A DNA stretch of 12,838 nt, from contig JAKFXU010000388.1 in NCBI GenBank assembly GCA_021731215.1, positions 1 to 12,838 on the forward strand. The letters run 5' to 3'. Below are positions 5,477 to 12,838 of this stretch, piece after piece (position 1 is the first letter of the stretch; each line of letters starts with the position of its first letter). A program made the translations under genes and the position numbers. The stretch is from Rhodoferax sp. GTDB lineage: Bacteria > Pseudomonadota > Gammaproteobacteria > Burkholderiales > Burkholderiaceae_C. The notes beneath the pieces were generated by a model that was given only the letters and a program-made list of their open reading frames with translations, was not told the DNA's origin and ran no database searches.

Positions 5477-7468
5477 TCAAACCAGCAGCGCATTGACTCG
5501 CTTCACATAAGCCGCCGGGTCGGCCGGCAGGCCGCCTTCGGCCAGCAGCGCCTGGTCGAACAGGATGTGGGCCAGGTCATGGAAGTGCACCGAGCCCTCT
5601 AACTTCTTCACCAGCGGGTGCTCGGCGTTGACTTCCAGCACCGGCTTCACATCCGGCGCTGCCTGGCCGGCCTGCTTGAGCATGCGGGCCAGTTGGGTGC
5701 TCATGCCGTGGTCCTGCACCACCAGGCAGGCGGCGCTGTCGACCAGCCGGGTGGTGACGCGCACGTCTTCGGCTTTGTCCTTGAGGGCTTCCTTGAGCTT
5801 GGCCAGCAGCGGTTTGAAGGTCTCGGCCGCTTCCTCGGCGGCCTTCTTCTCCGCATCATCCTGCAGCTTGCCCAGATCGACCGCACCCTTGGCCACGCTT
5901 TGCAACGGTGTGCCGTCAAACTCGTGCAGGTAATTGAGCGCCCACTCGTCCACGCGGTCCGTCATCAGCAGCACTTCGATGCCTTTTTTCTTGAACACTT
6001 CCAGTTGCGGGCTGTTCTTGGCGGCAGCGGCAGAGTCGGCGGTGATGTAGTAGATGGCTTCCTGGCCTTCTTTCATGCGTGCCTTGTAGTCGGCAAAGCC
6101 CACGCTCACGGTGTCGCTGGTGCTCGAGGCAAAGCGCAGCAGCTTGGCCAGACGTTCTTTGTTGCCAAAATCTTCGCCCAGGCCTTCCTTGAGCACCGCG
6201 CCAAATTCGGCGTAGAACTTGCTGTATTTGCCGGCGTTGGCTTGCGCAGCGGCCTTGTCCTCTTCGCTCACCACGTCTGTGACGCCTTCTGCACCCTCGG
6301 CAGAGGCTGCCGGCAGCTTGTCGTGCTTGGCCAGGTCTTCGAGCATGCCCAGCACGCGCTTGCTGCAGCCTTCGCGGATGGCTTTCACGTCGCGGCTTTC
6401 CTGCAGCAGCTCGCGCGACACGTTGAGTGGCAGGTCGGACGAGTCCACCACGCCTTTGACAAAGCGCAGGTAGGTCGGCAACAGTGCCTCGGCGTCGTCC
6501 ATGATGAAGACGCGCTTGACGTAGAGCTTGACGCCGGCCGATTTCTCGCGGTTGAACAGGTCCATCGGCGCCTTGCCCGGGATGTACAGCAGTTGCGTGT
6601 ACTCGGTGCTGCCTTCGACCCGGTTGTGGGTGTGGGCCAGCGGCGCTTCGAAGTCGTGGCTGATCTGTTTGTAGAACTCGCTGTACTGCTCAGGCGTGAT
6701 GTCTTTCTTGGCGCGGGCCCAGATCGCGCTGCCCTTGTTGACCGCTTCCCACGCGCCGGTCTTGAGCATGGCGCCGGGCTGGCGGCCACCGTTTTCGTCA
6801 CTCGGGTTGATCAGTTCGCCGTCTTTCCACTCTTCCTTTTCCATCAGGATCGGCAGGCTGATGTGGTCGGAATACTTGGCGATGATGCCCTTGACCTTCC
6901 AGGCGCTGGCGTAGTCCAGCGCGTCGTCGCGCAGGTGCAGGGTGACGCTGGTGCCGCGCGCCGGGCGTTCGATGGTTTCGACCTCGAAGTCGCCGGCGCC
7001 GCCGCTGATCCAGCGCACGCCTTCGGACTCTTTCATGCCGGCGCGGCGCGATTCGACCGTAATCTTGTCGGCCACGATAAAGCCGGAATAGAAGCCGACG
7101 CCGAACTGGCCGATCAGTTGCGAGTCGGCCTTCTGGTCGCCCGAGAGCTTGCTCACGAAGTCCTTGGTGCCGCTCTTGGCAATCGTGCCCAGGTGCTCGA
7201 TCGCTTCCTGCGCGCTCATGCCGATGCCGTTGTCGGAGATGGTCAGCGTTTTGGCGTCCTTGTCGAAAGACACCCGCACTTCCAGGTTGGGCGCGTCTTC
7301 GTACAGGCCGCCGTCGTTGATGGCCTCATAGCGCAGCTTGTCGCAGGCGTCCGACGCGTTGGAGACCAGCTCGCGCAGGAAAATCTCCTTGTTGGAATAG
7401 AGCGAATGCGTGACGAGGTGCAGCAGTTGGGCCACTTCGGCCTGGAAGGAAAGGGTTTGTTTGGTCAT
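5477..7468 (-). CDS. htpG: Chaperone protein HtpG (bacterial Hsp90)
   Basis: ATP-driven dimeric cytoplasmic chaperone that remodels client proteins together with DnaK. At 663 residues it is slightly longer than E. coli HtpG (624). The N-terminal GHKL ATPase domain holds [20 protein letters not shown] (30-49, catalytic Glu33), SDNGIGMS (78-85, nucleotide-binding Asp79) and [11 protein letters not shown] (120-130). The middle and C-terminal dimerisation domains follow with no break. The open frame extends to 7534, but homology begins at [16 protein letters not shown], so the ATG at 7468 is taken. The Shine-Dalgarno is poor (no AGG in the 15 bases upstream). An acidic Ala/Glu-rich insert ([20 protein letters not shown]) lies in the middle domain. 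The gene has its own heat-shock promoter, so it is probably a single transcription unit bounded downstream by the REPIN. Confidence 0.97.
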   Translation of the reverse strand: MTKQTLSFQAEVAQLLHLVTHSLYSNKEIFLRELVSNASDACDKLRYEAINDGGLYEDAPNLEVRVSFDKDAKTLTISDNGIGMSAQEAIEHLGTIAKSGTKDFVSKLSGDQKADSQLIGQFGVGFYSGFIVADKITVESRRAGMKESEGVRWISGGAGDFEVETIERPARGTSVTLHLRDDALDYASAWKVKGIIAKYSDHISLPILMEKEEWKDGELINPSDENGGRQPGAMLKTGAWEAVNKGSAIWARAKKDITPEQYSEFYKQISHDFEAPLAHTHNRVEGSTEYTQLLYIPGKAPMDLFNREKSAGVKLYVKRVFIMDDAEALLPTYLRFVKGVVDSSDLPLNVSRELLQESRDVKAIREGCSKRVLGMLEDLAKHDKLPAASAEGAEGVTDVVSEEDKAAAQANAGKYSKFYAEFGAVLKEGLGEDFGNKERLAKLLRFASSTSDTVSVGFADYKARMKEGQEAIYYITADSAAAAKNSPQLEVFKKKGIEVLLMTDRVDEWALNYLHEFDGTPLQSVAKGAVDLGKLQDDAEKKAAEEAAETFKPLLAKLKEALKDKAEDVRVTTRLVDSAACLVVQDHGMSTQLARMLKQAGQAAPDVKPVLEVNAEHPLVKKLEGSVHFHDLAHILFDQALLAEGGLPADPAAYVKRVNALLV

Positions 7469-7486
7469 GGGGAATGGATAAGTTTC

Positions 7487-7523
7487 AAAAAAAACGATTC
7501 CGCGTGCCGGGGCAGCGGCGCGG
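7487..7523 (-). promoter_or_regulatory. 5'-terminal GC hairpin followed by U8 in the htpG leader
   Basis: On the minus strand CCGCG (7523-7519) pairs with CGCGG (7504-7500), and CCG pairs with CGG inside with a 2-base bulge. Five bases later comes a run of eight U (7494-7487). It lies directly after the inferred sigma-32 start (about 7527) and before the htpG ATG. It resembles an intrinsic terminator, but the 5-base gap between stem and U run makes it a poor one. It could stabilise the mRNA 5' end, attenuate read-through, or mean nothing. Confidence 0.35.
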
Positions 7524-7533
7524 GCAACCTGCA

Positions 7534-7561
7534 ATTATGGGCGAAGGGCCTGGGTTTCAAG
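7534..7561 (-). promoter_or_regulatory. Sigma-32 (RpoH) heat-shock promoter of htpG
   Basis: On the minus strand CTTGAAA (complement of 7555-7561), a 13-base spacer and CCCATAAT (complement of 7534-7541) form a near-perfect match to the RpoH consensus CTTGAAA-N11-16-CCCATnT. The expected start is around 7527, giving a leader of about 59 nt before the htpG ATG at 7468. It lies in the 127-base gap between the pseudouridine synthase stop and htpG, so htpG is likely heat-induced independently of its upstream neighbour. Confidence 0.78.
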
Positions 7562-7595
7562 GCCGGCCTGGCCACGCTTGCCTCTGCGCAGTGCG

Positions 7596-8495
7596 CTAAA
7601 ACCGCTCATGCGGCGCCAGATAGCGCCACTGGCCCAGCGGCAGGTTGCCCAGCATCACATTGCCGATGCGCACGCGCTTGAGGCCCACCACTTTCAGGCC
7701 GACCAGCTCGCACATGCGGCGAATCTGGCGTTTTTTGCCTTCGGTCAACACCACGCGCAGTTGCTCCGGGTTTTGCCACGTGACCTTGGCCGGCTTCAGC
7801 GCTTGTCCGTCCAGGCTCAGGCCGTGGCGCAAGCGCGCCAGCAGGGCGCTCGGGAACACCGCCTGCACATTGGTGCTGATGGGGTCGTCATCGTCCATGC
7901 GCACCAGTTGGCCGGGCTGCGGGTCGGCTTGGTTCAAGCCGGTGTAGGCCACGCGCACCAGATACTCTTTCTCCATCACCGAATCTTCGCCAATCAATTG
8001 GCGCGCCACGCGGCCGTCCTGCGTCAGCACCAGCAGGCCAATCGAATCAATGTCCAGGCGACCGGCGGGCACCAGGCTTTGCAACTGCTTGGGGTGGAAG
8101 AAGAAGCGCGCGTTGTCCTCGGCCCAATGGTTTTGCGGCTGAATCAGGGTGATGGCGGGCAGGTGGCCGTCCTCGGCCTGGCCGCTCACAATGCCCATCG
8201 GCTTGTTGAGCAATATCGTGACCTGATTGGCCTGCTGGCCCTGGGCCTGCTTGTTGATCTCGATGCGCACATCGGGCCGTACTTGCATGCCCATGGTGGC
8301 GACCGCGCCGTTGACCTTGACCCAGCCGCGGCCGATCCAGTCGTCCGCCTCACGGCGCGATGCCAGCCCGAGTTCGGCCATGCGTTTGTTCAGGCGCAGC
8401 GTGCCGTTGGCAGGGGCGCCGGCTGTGGCGGCTGGCGCCCGCGCGGCAGGCGCGCCGGCGCGACGAAACAGGGGCGGGGCTTTGGCATCGGTCAT
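7596..8495 (-). CDS. 23S rRNA pseudouridine synthase, RsuA/RluB/E/F family (RluF-like)
   Basis: Converts one uridine in rRNA to pseudouridine. The 299 residues comprise an Ala/Pro/Arg-rich, probably disordered N-terminus (1-30), an S4 RNA-binding domain (LRLNKRMAELGLASRREADD, 33-52, through VNGAVATMG), then the catalytic domain with LLNKPMG (95-101), the signature PAGRLDIDSIGLLVLTQDG (143-161, nucleophile Asp148), EKEYLVRV (175-182) and the C-terminal EGKKRQIRRM. The ending KRVRIGNVMLGNLPLGQWRYL resembles RluF (target U2604 of 23S rRNA in E. coli) more than RsuA, but the exact target cannot be fixed by eye, so no symbol is given. The ATG at 8495 has only a weak GAG-type ribosome site. It lies 57 bases downstream of the Crp/Fnr gene stop on the same strand and may be co-transcribed with it. 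Confidence 0.9.
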   Translation of the reverse strand: MTDAKAPPLFRRAGAPAARAPAATAGAPANGTLRLNKRMAELGLASRREADDWIGRGWVKVNGAVATMGMQVRPDVRIEINKQAQGQQANQVTILLNKPMGIVSGQAEDGHLPAITLIQPQNHWAEDNARFFFHPKQLQSLVPAGRLDIDSIGLLVLTQDGRVARQLIGEDSVMEKEYLVRVAYTGLNQADPQPGQLVRMDDDDPISTNVQAVFPSALLARLRHGLSLDGQALKPAKVTWQNPEQLRVVLTEGKKRQIRRMCELVGLKVVGLKRVRIGNVMLGNLPLGQWRYLAPHERF

Positions 8496-8552
8496 GGGCT
8501 CTGTCTTTTCTGGCTGGTTGGGACTATTTTACGGAGCAGTGGGCGGCGCCCG

Positions 8553-9260
8553 CTAAAAGACCTGGGAGCGCAGGGCCTGCAGATCGAGCACGCGCAGGCC
8601 GCCGTATTCAACCCGGATGGCGCCATGCTCGGCCAGTGCGGTCAAGGCTTCATTCACGCGCTGGCGCGACAGGCCCACCAGATAGGCCATTTCCTGCTGG
8701 GTAATGCGCAGTACCGCGCCGACGCCGGGGTACAGCACCGGGTTGAACAGCGCCGCCAGGCTGCGCGCCACGCGGATGTCGGGGTTGGTCATGCGATCGA
8801 TTTCGCGCGCCGCAATGAACTGGCCCAGGCGCTCATTGAGCTGGTTCATGACAAAGCGGTTAAAGCCCAGCGAGTGGTCCAGCAGCCAGTGAAAGGTGTC
8901 CACATGCAGGCCCGCCACCAGGCTCTTGCGCAGAGCCTGGATGTTGTAGCGATAGGCCTCGCGCTTCAAGGCCGTGCCTTCGCCAAACCAGCCCCCCGGA
9001 GGCACACCGGTGAAGGTCATGGTATGGCCCTCGGCGTTGTCACTGCTCATCTTGAGCAGGCCGGCCACCACGCCAAACCAGTAAGTGACGGGGCGACCGG
9101 TGCGGCACACATAGTCGCCGGGACTGGCGTCGGCGATTTTCAGGTCATCCACCGCACGCTCACGTTCATGGGGGGCGAGCAGGCGCAGCCACGCAATGGC
9201 GTCGAGTTCGGCCGCGGTCAGGGGGCGACGCCGCTGGTGCAGTGAGTTATCGGTGGTCAT
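8553..9260 (-). CDS. Crp/Fnr-family transcriptional regulator
   Basis: DNA-binding regulator of 235 residues. An N-terminal cyclic-nucleotide-binding-type beta roll (about 30-115) includes GGWFGEGTALKREAYRYNIQAL. A long dimerisation helix follows (about 120-160), then a C-terminal winged helix-turn-helix with TQQEMAYLVGLSRQRVNEAL (187-206); recognition residues are R199, Q200 and R201. In the effector pocket the Arg-Ser pair that holds cAMP in E. coli CRP aligns with Arg-Tyr, so cAMP may not be the ligand. Only one cysteine (C52) is present, so it is not an iron-sulphur FNR. The frame is open to 9344, but that ATG lies inside a palindromic operator; ATG 9260 (MTTDNS) or ATG 9269 (MALMTT) is more likely, neither with a good ribosome site. 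It is divergent from the acyl-CoA ligase/ABC operon and probably regulates it. Confidence 0.88.
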   Translation of the reverse strand: MTTDNSLHQRRRPLTAAELDAIAWLRLLAPHERERAVDDLKIADASPGDYVCRTGRPVTYWFGVVAGLLKMSSDNAEGHTMTFTGVPPGGWFGEGTALKREAYRYNIQALRKSLVAGLHVDTFHWLLDHSLGFNRFVMNQLNERLGQFIAAREIDRMTNPDIRVARSLAALFNPVLYPGVGAVLRITQQEMAYLVGLSRQRVNEALTALAEHGAIRVEYGGLRVLDLQALRSQVF

Positions 9261-9326
9261 GAGGGCCATGTGACACTGTAAGGCTGATGAAAGTACAGGG
9301 AAAACACTTACCGAGAAAAGTTTTAA

Positions 9327-9344
9327 TTGTCGTCCAAACGACAA
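9327..9344. promoter_or_regulatory. 18-bp palindromic operator, TGTCG-N6-CGACA type
   Basis: TTGTCGTCCAAACGACAA is a perfect inverted repeat (7-base arms, 4-base centre). Its core TGTCG-N6-CGACA has the half-site spacing of CRP-class sites (TGTGA-N6-TCACA) and equals the published CooA-type consensus. It lies in the divergent region between the Crp/Fnr gene and the ligase operon. The regulator's recognition helix has R-Q where CRP has R-E, in keeping with a changed base preference (inference). Its centre (9335.5) falls exactly 41.5 bases before the start implied by the -10 at 9365-9370. Confidence 0.7.
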
Positions 9345-9364
9345 CCCGGCGTCAAATCAATGTC

Positions 9365-9370
9365 TATCAT
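9365..9370 (+). promoter_or_regulatory. -10 box (TATCAT) of the ligase/ABC operon promoter
   Basis: TATCAT matches TATAAT in 5 of 6 positions and would place the start of transcription at about 9377. No TTGACA-like -35 is present; that place is occupied by the palindrome. This is the layout of an activator-dependent class II promoter. The leader would be about 60 nt before the ATG at 9437. Confidence 0.55.
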
Positions 9371-9436
9371 TCGGCTCATTCGAGCAACCGGACGGCTTTT
9401 GTTCAGGTTGCTTCCATTTGAAGACAAGGTATCGGG

Positions 9437-11383
9437 ATGCAGACCACTTTTCCTCAGCTTCTTTTAAACCACGCCGCGCAGCGGCCGACTGAAGCCGCCA
9501 TGCGGGAAAAAGAGTACGGCATCTGGCAGGCGCTATCCTGGGCCGATCTGGCCGCTCTGGTGGAGCAACTGGCCTGCGGCCTGCACCAGGCCGGCTTGCG
9601 CCGCAATGAGCACATGGTGGTGGTCGGTGCCAACCGGCCCCGCCTGTATGCCACCATGCTGGCGGTGCAGTCGCTCGGTGCGGTTCCGATCCCCCTGTAC
9701 CAGGACGCCGCCGCGCTGGAGTGTGTGTTCCCGATCAACAACGCCGAGGTGCGTTTCGCCTTTGCCGAAGATCAGGAACAGGTCGACAAGCTGCTGGAGA
9801 TTCGTGAGCAGTGCCCGCAACTGGCGCACATCTACTTTGACGATCCGCGCGGCCTGCGCAATTACGACGAACCGGGTCTGGGCTCGCTCGATGAGCTAAT
9901 CGGAGCTGGCGCAGCGTTTGCCGCCCAGCACCTTGACTTCCTGAAAACCGAGGTGAACCAGACCAAGCCCGATGACGTGGCCGCCATGTTCTTCACCTCC
10001 GGCACCACCGGCAACCCCAAGGGCGTGGTGCACACCCACAACTCGCTGCTGAACCGGGCCAAGGCCGGCGCTGATTTTGACAAGCTGACCCACGCCGAGG
10101 AGGTATTGGCCTACCTGCCGCCGGCCTGGATTGGCCAGAACATTTTCAGCTATGCGCAGTGGCTGGCCTGCGGCTACGTGGTGAATTGCCCCGAGTCGGC
10201 CGCCACCGTCACCATCGACCTGAAGGAAGTCGGCCCAACTTACTATTTTGCACCGCCGCGCGTGTTTGAAGGGCTGCTCACCAGCGTCATGATCCGCATG
10301 GAAGACGCCGGCGCGCTCAAGCGTGGCATGTTCCACTATTTCATGAGCGTGGCGCAACGGGTCGGACCAACCAAAATGGATGGCAAGCCGCTCGGTTTTG
10401 TCGACGGCCTGCTGTATGGCTTGGGCAACCTGATGGTGTACGGCCCGCTGCGCAACAACCTCGGCATGAGCCGCGTGCGCGTGGCCTACACGGCGGGTGA
10501 GGCAATTGGCCCGGATCTGTTCACGTTCTACCGCTCCATCGGCATCAACCTCAAGCAGCTCTACGGTTCAACCGAGACCGCCGTGTTTGTCTGTCTGCAG
10601 CCCGACCACGAAGCCCGCGCCGATACCGTCGGCGTGCCCTGCGCCGGTGTCGAGATCAAGGTCGCCGACAACGGCGAGATTCTGGTCAAGTCACCGGGTT
10701 TGCTCAAGGAATATTTCAAAAACCCGGCCGCCACCGCCGAGGTGCTCACCCTTGACGGCTGGTACCACACCAGCGATGCCGGCTTCATCGATGCGCACGG
10801 CCACCTCAAAATCATCGACCGCGTCAAGGACGTCGGCCGCATCAAGGGTGGCGCCAATGACGGCGCCATGTTCGCGCCCAAGTATGTGGAGAACAAACTC
10901 AAGTTCTTCCCGCACATCAAGGAAGTGGTGGCCTACGGCGATGGCCGTGAAAAAGTCTGCGTCATGATCAACATCGATTTCGACGCGGTCGGCAACTGGG
11001 CCGAACGGCGCAACCTGCCCTATGCCGGCTACACCGATCTGGCGCAAAAACCCGAGGTCTACCAACTGATCAAGGAGTGTGTCGAAAAAGTCAATGCCGA
11101 CCTCAGCGTCGATACGCTGCTGGCCGGCTCGCAAGTCAGCCGCTTCCTGGTGCTGCACAAGGAGCTCGATGCCGACGACGGCGAGTTGACCCGGACCAAC
11201 AAGGTGCGCCGCGGTTTCATCGCTGAAAAATACGATGCGCTGATCGGCGCCCTGTATGGCGGCAAAACCTCGCAGTTCATCGAAACCGTGGTCAAGTTCG
11301 AGGATGGCCGCAGCGGCAGCGTCAGCGCGACGCTCAGAATCGACGATGCCAAGACCTTTGCGCCCATCAAGGCCGCGGCCTGA
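9437..11383 (+). CDS. AMP-forming acyl-CoA ligase (long-chain-type ANL family)
   Basis: Activates a carboxylic acid with ATP to an acyl-adenylate and transfers it to CoA; cytoplasmic. The 648-residue protein holds all the main adenylation motifs: the P-loop FFTSGTTGNPKG (185-196), YGSTET (376-381), YHTSDAG (443-449, Asp447), DRVKD (461-465, hinge Arg462) and near the C-terminus LTRTNKVRR (584-592, candidate catalytic Lys589). After DRVKD comes GRIKGGANDGAMFAPKYVEN, a variation on the usual hinge loop. The length fits the FAA1-like long-chain group more than medium-chain or aryl ligases, but its substrate cannot be read. AAGG stands 7 bases before the ATG. It is first in an operon with LivG- and LivH-type genes (17-base gap), which suggests that the imported compound is an organic acid trapped as its CoA ester. 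It is probably activated by the divergent Crp/Fnr protein. Confidence 0.93.
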   Translation: MQTTFPQLLLNHAAQRPTEAAMREKEYGIWQALSWADLAALVEQLACGLHQAGLRRNEHMVVVGANRPRLYATMLAVQSLGAVPIPLYQDAAALECVFPINNAEVRFAFAEDQEQVDKLLEIREQCPQLAHIYFDDPRGLRNYDEPGLGSLDELIGAGAAFAAQHLDFLKTEVNQTKPDDVAAMFFTSGTTGNPKGVVHTHNSLLNRAKAGADFDKLTHAEEVLAYLPPAWIGQNIFSYAQWLACGYVVNCPESAATVTIDLKEVGPTYYFAPPRVFEGLLTSVMIRMEDAGALKRGMFHYFMSVAQRVGPTKMDGKPLGFVDGLLYGLGNLMVYGPLRNNLGMSRVRVAYTAGEAIGPDLFTFYRSIGINLKQLYGSTETAVFVCLQPDHEARADTVGVPCAGVEIKVADNGEILVKSPGLLKEYFKNPAATAEVLTLDGWYHTSDAGFIDAHGHLKIIDRVKDVGRIKGGANDGAMFAPKYVENKLKFFPHIKEVVAYGDGREKVCVMINIDFDAVGNWAERRNLPYAGYTDLAQKPEVYQLIKECVEKVNADLSVDTLLAGSQVSRFLVLHKELDADDGELTRTNKVRRGFIAEKYDALIGALYGGKTSQFIETVVKFEDGRSGSVSATLRIDDAKTFAPIKAAA

Positions 11384-11400
11384 ACCCACACAGAACCATC

Positions 11401-12186
11401 ATGGCGACAAAACAAATTGGCGACGTCATTCTTGACGTCAAGAACATCTCCCTCAGTTTTGGCGGCGTCAAGGCGCTGGCCGACATTTCCTTCGACGTGC
11501 GCGAGCATGAGGTGCGCGCCATCATCGGCCCCAACGGCGCCGGCAAGAGCTCCATGCTCAACTGCATCAACGGGGTCTACACGCCGCAAAAAGGCTCCAT
11601 CACCTTCCGCAACCAGACCTTCAGCCACATGGACAGTCATCAGGTGGCCTCCATGGGCATAGCGCGCACCTTCCAGAACCTGGCGCTGTTCAAGGGCATG
11701 AGCGTGATCGACAACATCATGACCGGGCGCAATCTCAAGATCAAAAGCAATCTGTTCTGGCAGGCGCTGCGCATTGGCCCAGCCCAGCGCGAAGAGGAAT
11801 TGCACCGCGAAAAAGTGGAACACATCATCGACTTTCTGGAAATTCAGGCTTTCCGCAAAACCCCGGTCGGCCAGTTGCCCTACGGTCTGCAAAAACGCGT
11901 TGACCTGGGCCGCGCACTGGCGATGGAGCCGCAAGTGCTGCTGCTGGACGAACCGATGGCCGGCATGAACGTGGAAGAAAAGCAGGACATGTGCCGCTTT
12001 GTGCTCGACGTCAATGAAGAGTTCGGCACCACCGTGGTCTTGATCGAGCATGACATGAGCGTGGTGATGGATATTTCAGACCGTGTCGTGGTGCTGGACT
12101 ACGGCAAGAAGATCGGCGACGGCACGCCCGACGAAGTACGCAACAACGAAGAAGTGATCAGCGCCTATCTGGGCACGTCGCATTAA
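11401..12186 (+). CDS. ABC transporter ATP-binding protein, LivG type
   Basis: ATPase subunit of a branched-chain amino acid-type (HAAT) uptake system, working at the inner face of the membrane. 261 residues: Walker A GPNGAGKS (43-50), Q-loop Q92, signature LPYGLQKRVDLGRAL (159-173, where LPYGLQ takes the place of LSGGQ as is common in LivG), Walker B VLLLDEP (179-185, catalytic Glu184) and the H-loop His217 (IEHDMS). The long insertion between residues about 108 and 135 is normal for LivG compared with LivF. The ribosome site is weak (CAGAACC region), and the gap from the ligase stop is 17 bases, suggesting coupling. Although named for leucine transport in E. coli, many homologues in Burkholderiales move aromatic or other organic acids, and the ligase neighbour favours that reading here. 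Confidence 0.93.
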   Translation: MATKQIGDVILDVKNISLSFGGVKALADISFDVREHEVRAIIGPNGAGKSSMLNCINGVYTPQKGSITFRNQTFSHMDSHQVASMGIARTFQNLALFKGMSVIDNIMTGRNLKIKSNLFWQALRIGPAQREEELHREKVEHIIDFLEIQAFRKTPVGQLPYGLQKRVDLGRALAMEPQVLLLDEPMAGMNVEEKQDMCRFVLDVNEEFGTTVVLIEHDMSVVMDISDRVVVLDYGKKIGDGTPDEVRNNEEVISAYLGTSH

Positions 12187-12197
12187 GGAAAAGCAAG

Positions 12198-12838
12198 ATG
12201 GCATTTTTTCTTGAAACACTGCTCGGCGGCCTGATGGCCGGCATGCTGTATTCGCTGGTGGCGCTGGGCTTTGTGCTGATCTACAAGGCGTCCGGCGTGT
12301 TCAACTTTGCGCAGGGCGCCATGGTGCTGTTCGCGGCGCTGGCGATGGCCCGTATTGCCGAGTGGATCCCGGGTTTGATCGGCGTCACCAACCCGATTGC
12401 CGCCAACGTGCTCGCCTTTCTGGCTGCTGGCATGATCATGTTTGTGGTGGCCTGGTTGATCGAGCGCCTGGTGTTGCGCCATCTGGTCAATCAGGAGGGC
12501 ACCACCTTGTTGATGGCGACCTTGGGCATTGGCTACTTTCTGGATGGCATGGGTCAGACCATTTTTGGCAGCGCCATTTACAAGATTGACATTGGCATGC
12601 CCAAGGAGCCGATCTTTGCGTTTGACGGCATTTTTGCGGGCGGCCTGCTGATCAACAAGGAAGACCTGTATGCCGCCCTGATTGCCGCCGTGCTGGTGAT
12701 TCTGTTGAGTGTGTTTTTCCAGAAAACCACCACCGGGCGCGCGCTGCGCGCCGTGGCCGACGATCACCAGGCGGCGCAAAGCATCGGCATTCCGCTTAAC
12801 CGCATCTGGGTCATCGTCTGGTGCGTGGCCGGCGTGGT
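12198..12838 (+). CDS. ABC transporter permease, LivH type (runs off right edge)
   Basis: Inner-membrane permease of the same uptake system. 213 complete codons are visible, beginning MAFFLETLLGGLMAGMLYSL. Signatures are YKASGVFNFAQGAMV (29-43), typical of LivH first helices, several hydrophobic segments (about 5-28, 38-52, 65-88, 100-115, 155-175), IERLVLRHL, and the cytoplasmic coupling loop TTTGRALRAVADD with QAAQSIGI after it, where the ATPase docks. The start ATG at 12198 follows AAGGA by 8 bases, and only 11 bases separate it from the LivG stop. The rest of the gene and presumably LivM, a binding protein and LivF lie to the right, outside the window. Confidence 0.93.
   Translation, partial: MAFFLETLLGGLMAGMLYSLVALGFVLIYKASGVFNFAQGAMVLFAALAMARIAEWIPGLIGVTNPIAANVLAFLAAGMIMFVVAWLIERLVLRHLVNQEGTTLLMATLGIGYFLDGMGQTIFGSAIYKIDIGMPKEPIFAFDGIFAGGLLINKEDLYAALIAAVLVILLSVFFQKTTTGRALRAVADDHQAAQSIGIPLNRIWVIVWCVAGV

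Noticed and set aside
7487..7523. Calling the hairpin plus U8 an ordinary terminator of the pseudouridine synthase gene
   Set aside because: It lies downstream of the htpG promoter, with a 5-base gap between stem and U run, so a simple terminator call would be misleading; it is listed as a regulatory candidate.
5618..7681. 687-codon open frame on the + strand opposite htpG
   Set aside because: It is the antisense shadow of htpG. High GC and the codon bias of htpG keep the opposite frame free of stops; the translation is His/Val/Leu/Gln-rich with no family motif.
7578..9245. 555-codon open frame on the + strand opposite the pseudouridine synthase and Crp/Fnr genes
   Set aside because: It spans two clear minus-strand genes with full motif sets and has no ribosome site or recognisable domain.
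9261..9344. N-terminal extension of the Crp/Fnr protein up to the ATG at 9344
   Set aside because: The extension would be encoded through the palindromic operator, is not typical of the family, and has no ribosome site.
11059..12051. 330-codon minus-strand frame across the ligase and LivG
   Set aside because: Shadow frame rich in His and Gln; the + strand has Walker and adenylation motifs.

Overview
The window looks like a chromosomal segment from a betaproteobacterium of the order Burkholderiales, probably Comamonadaceae (Rhodoferax/Polaromonas-like). I infer this from the high GC, the Ala/Pro-rich extension on the pseudouridine synthase, and the recognisable set of Crp/Fnr regulator, acyl-CoA ligase and branched-chain-amino-acid-type ABC genes. 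No database was searched, so the taxonomic call is an impression. No rRNA, tRNA, CRISPR array, insertion sequence or phage gene was seen.

Left part (1-1770), leftward: a three-gene stress unit of small heat-shock protein (Hsp20), PEBP/YbhB-family protein and an HscC-like Hsp70 that runs off the left edge. It has no sigma-32-like promoter that I can see. Instead it has a 9/10 match to an FNR box (1753-1766), placed about 41.5 bases before a plausible start of transcription. The inferred leader of about 93 nt contains stem-loops, the last of which encloses the Hsp20 ribosome binding site.

Middle left (1770-4510): a membrane-anchored c-type cytochrome on the + strand converges on a leftward pair, a small lipoprotein of unknown role and homospermidine synthase. 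Homospermidine synthase uses a TTG start with a strong Shine-Dalgarno sequence.

Middle (4510-5476): about 970 bases without an intact gene. They hold the decayed remnant of an HD-GYP-type protein (internal deletion plus frame change) and a perfect 30-bp inverted repeat whose arms are themselves GTAG-headed hairpins, which is the layout of a REPIN.

Middle right (5477-9260), leftward: htpG (Hsp90) with a near-consensus sigma-32 promoter and an unusual 5' hairpin plus U8 tract in its leader; an RsuA/RluF-type 23S rRNA pseudouridine synthase; and a Crp/Fnr-family regulator.

Right part (9261-12838), rightward: a divergent operon of an AMP-forming acyl-CoA ligase, a LivG-type ATPase and a LivH-type permease cut by the right edge. 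The divergent region carries an 18-bp perfect palindrome (TGTCG-N6-CGACA core) centred exactly 41.5 bases before the start of transcription implied by a TATCAT -10 box. This suggests class II activation of the uptake and CoA-activation operon by the neighbouring regulator. The transported acid cannot be read from the sequence. The window therefore pairs two chaperone sets that appear to be wired differently: htpG by heat, the Hsp20 unit by oxygen limitation.
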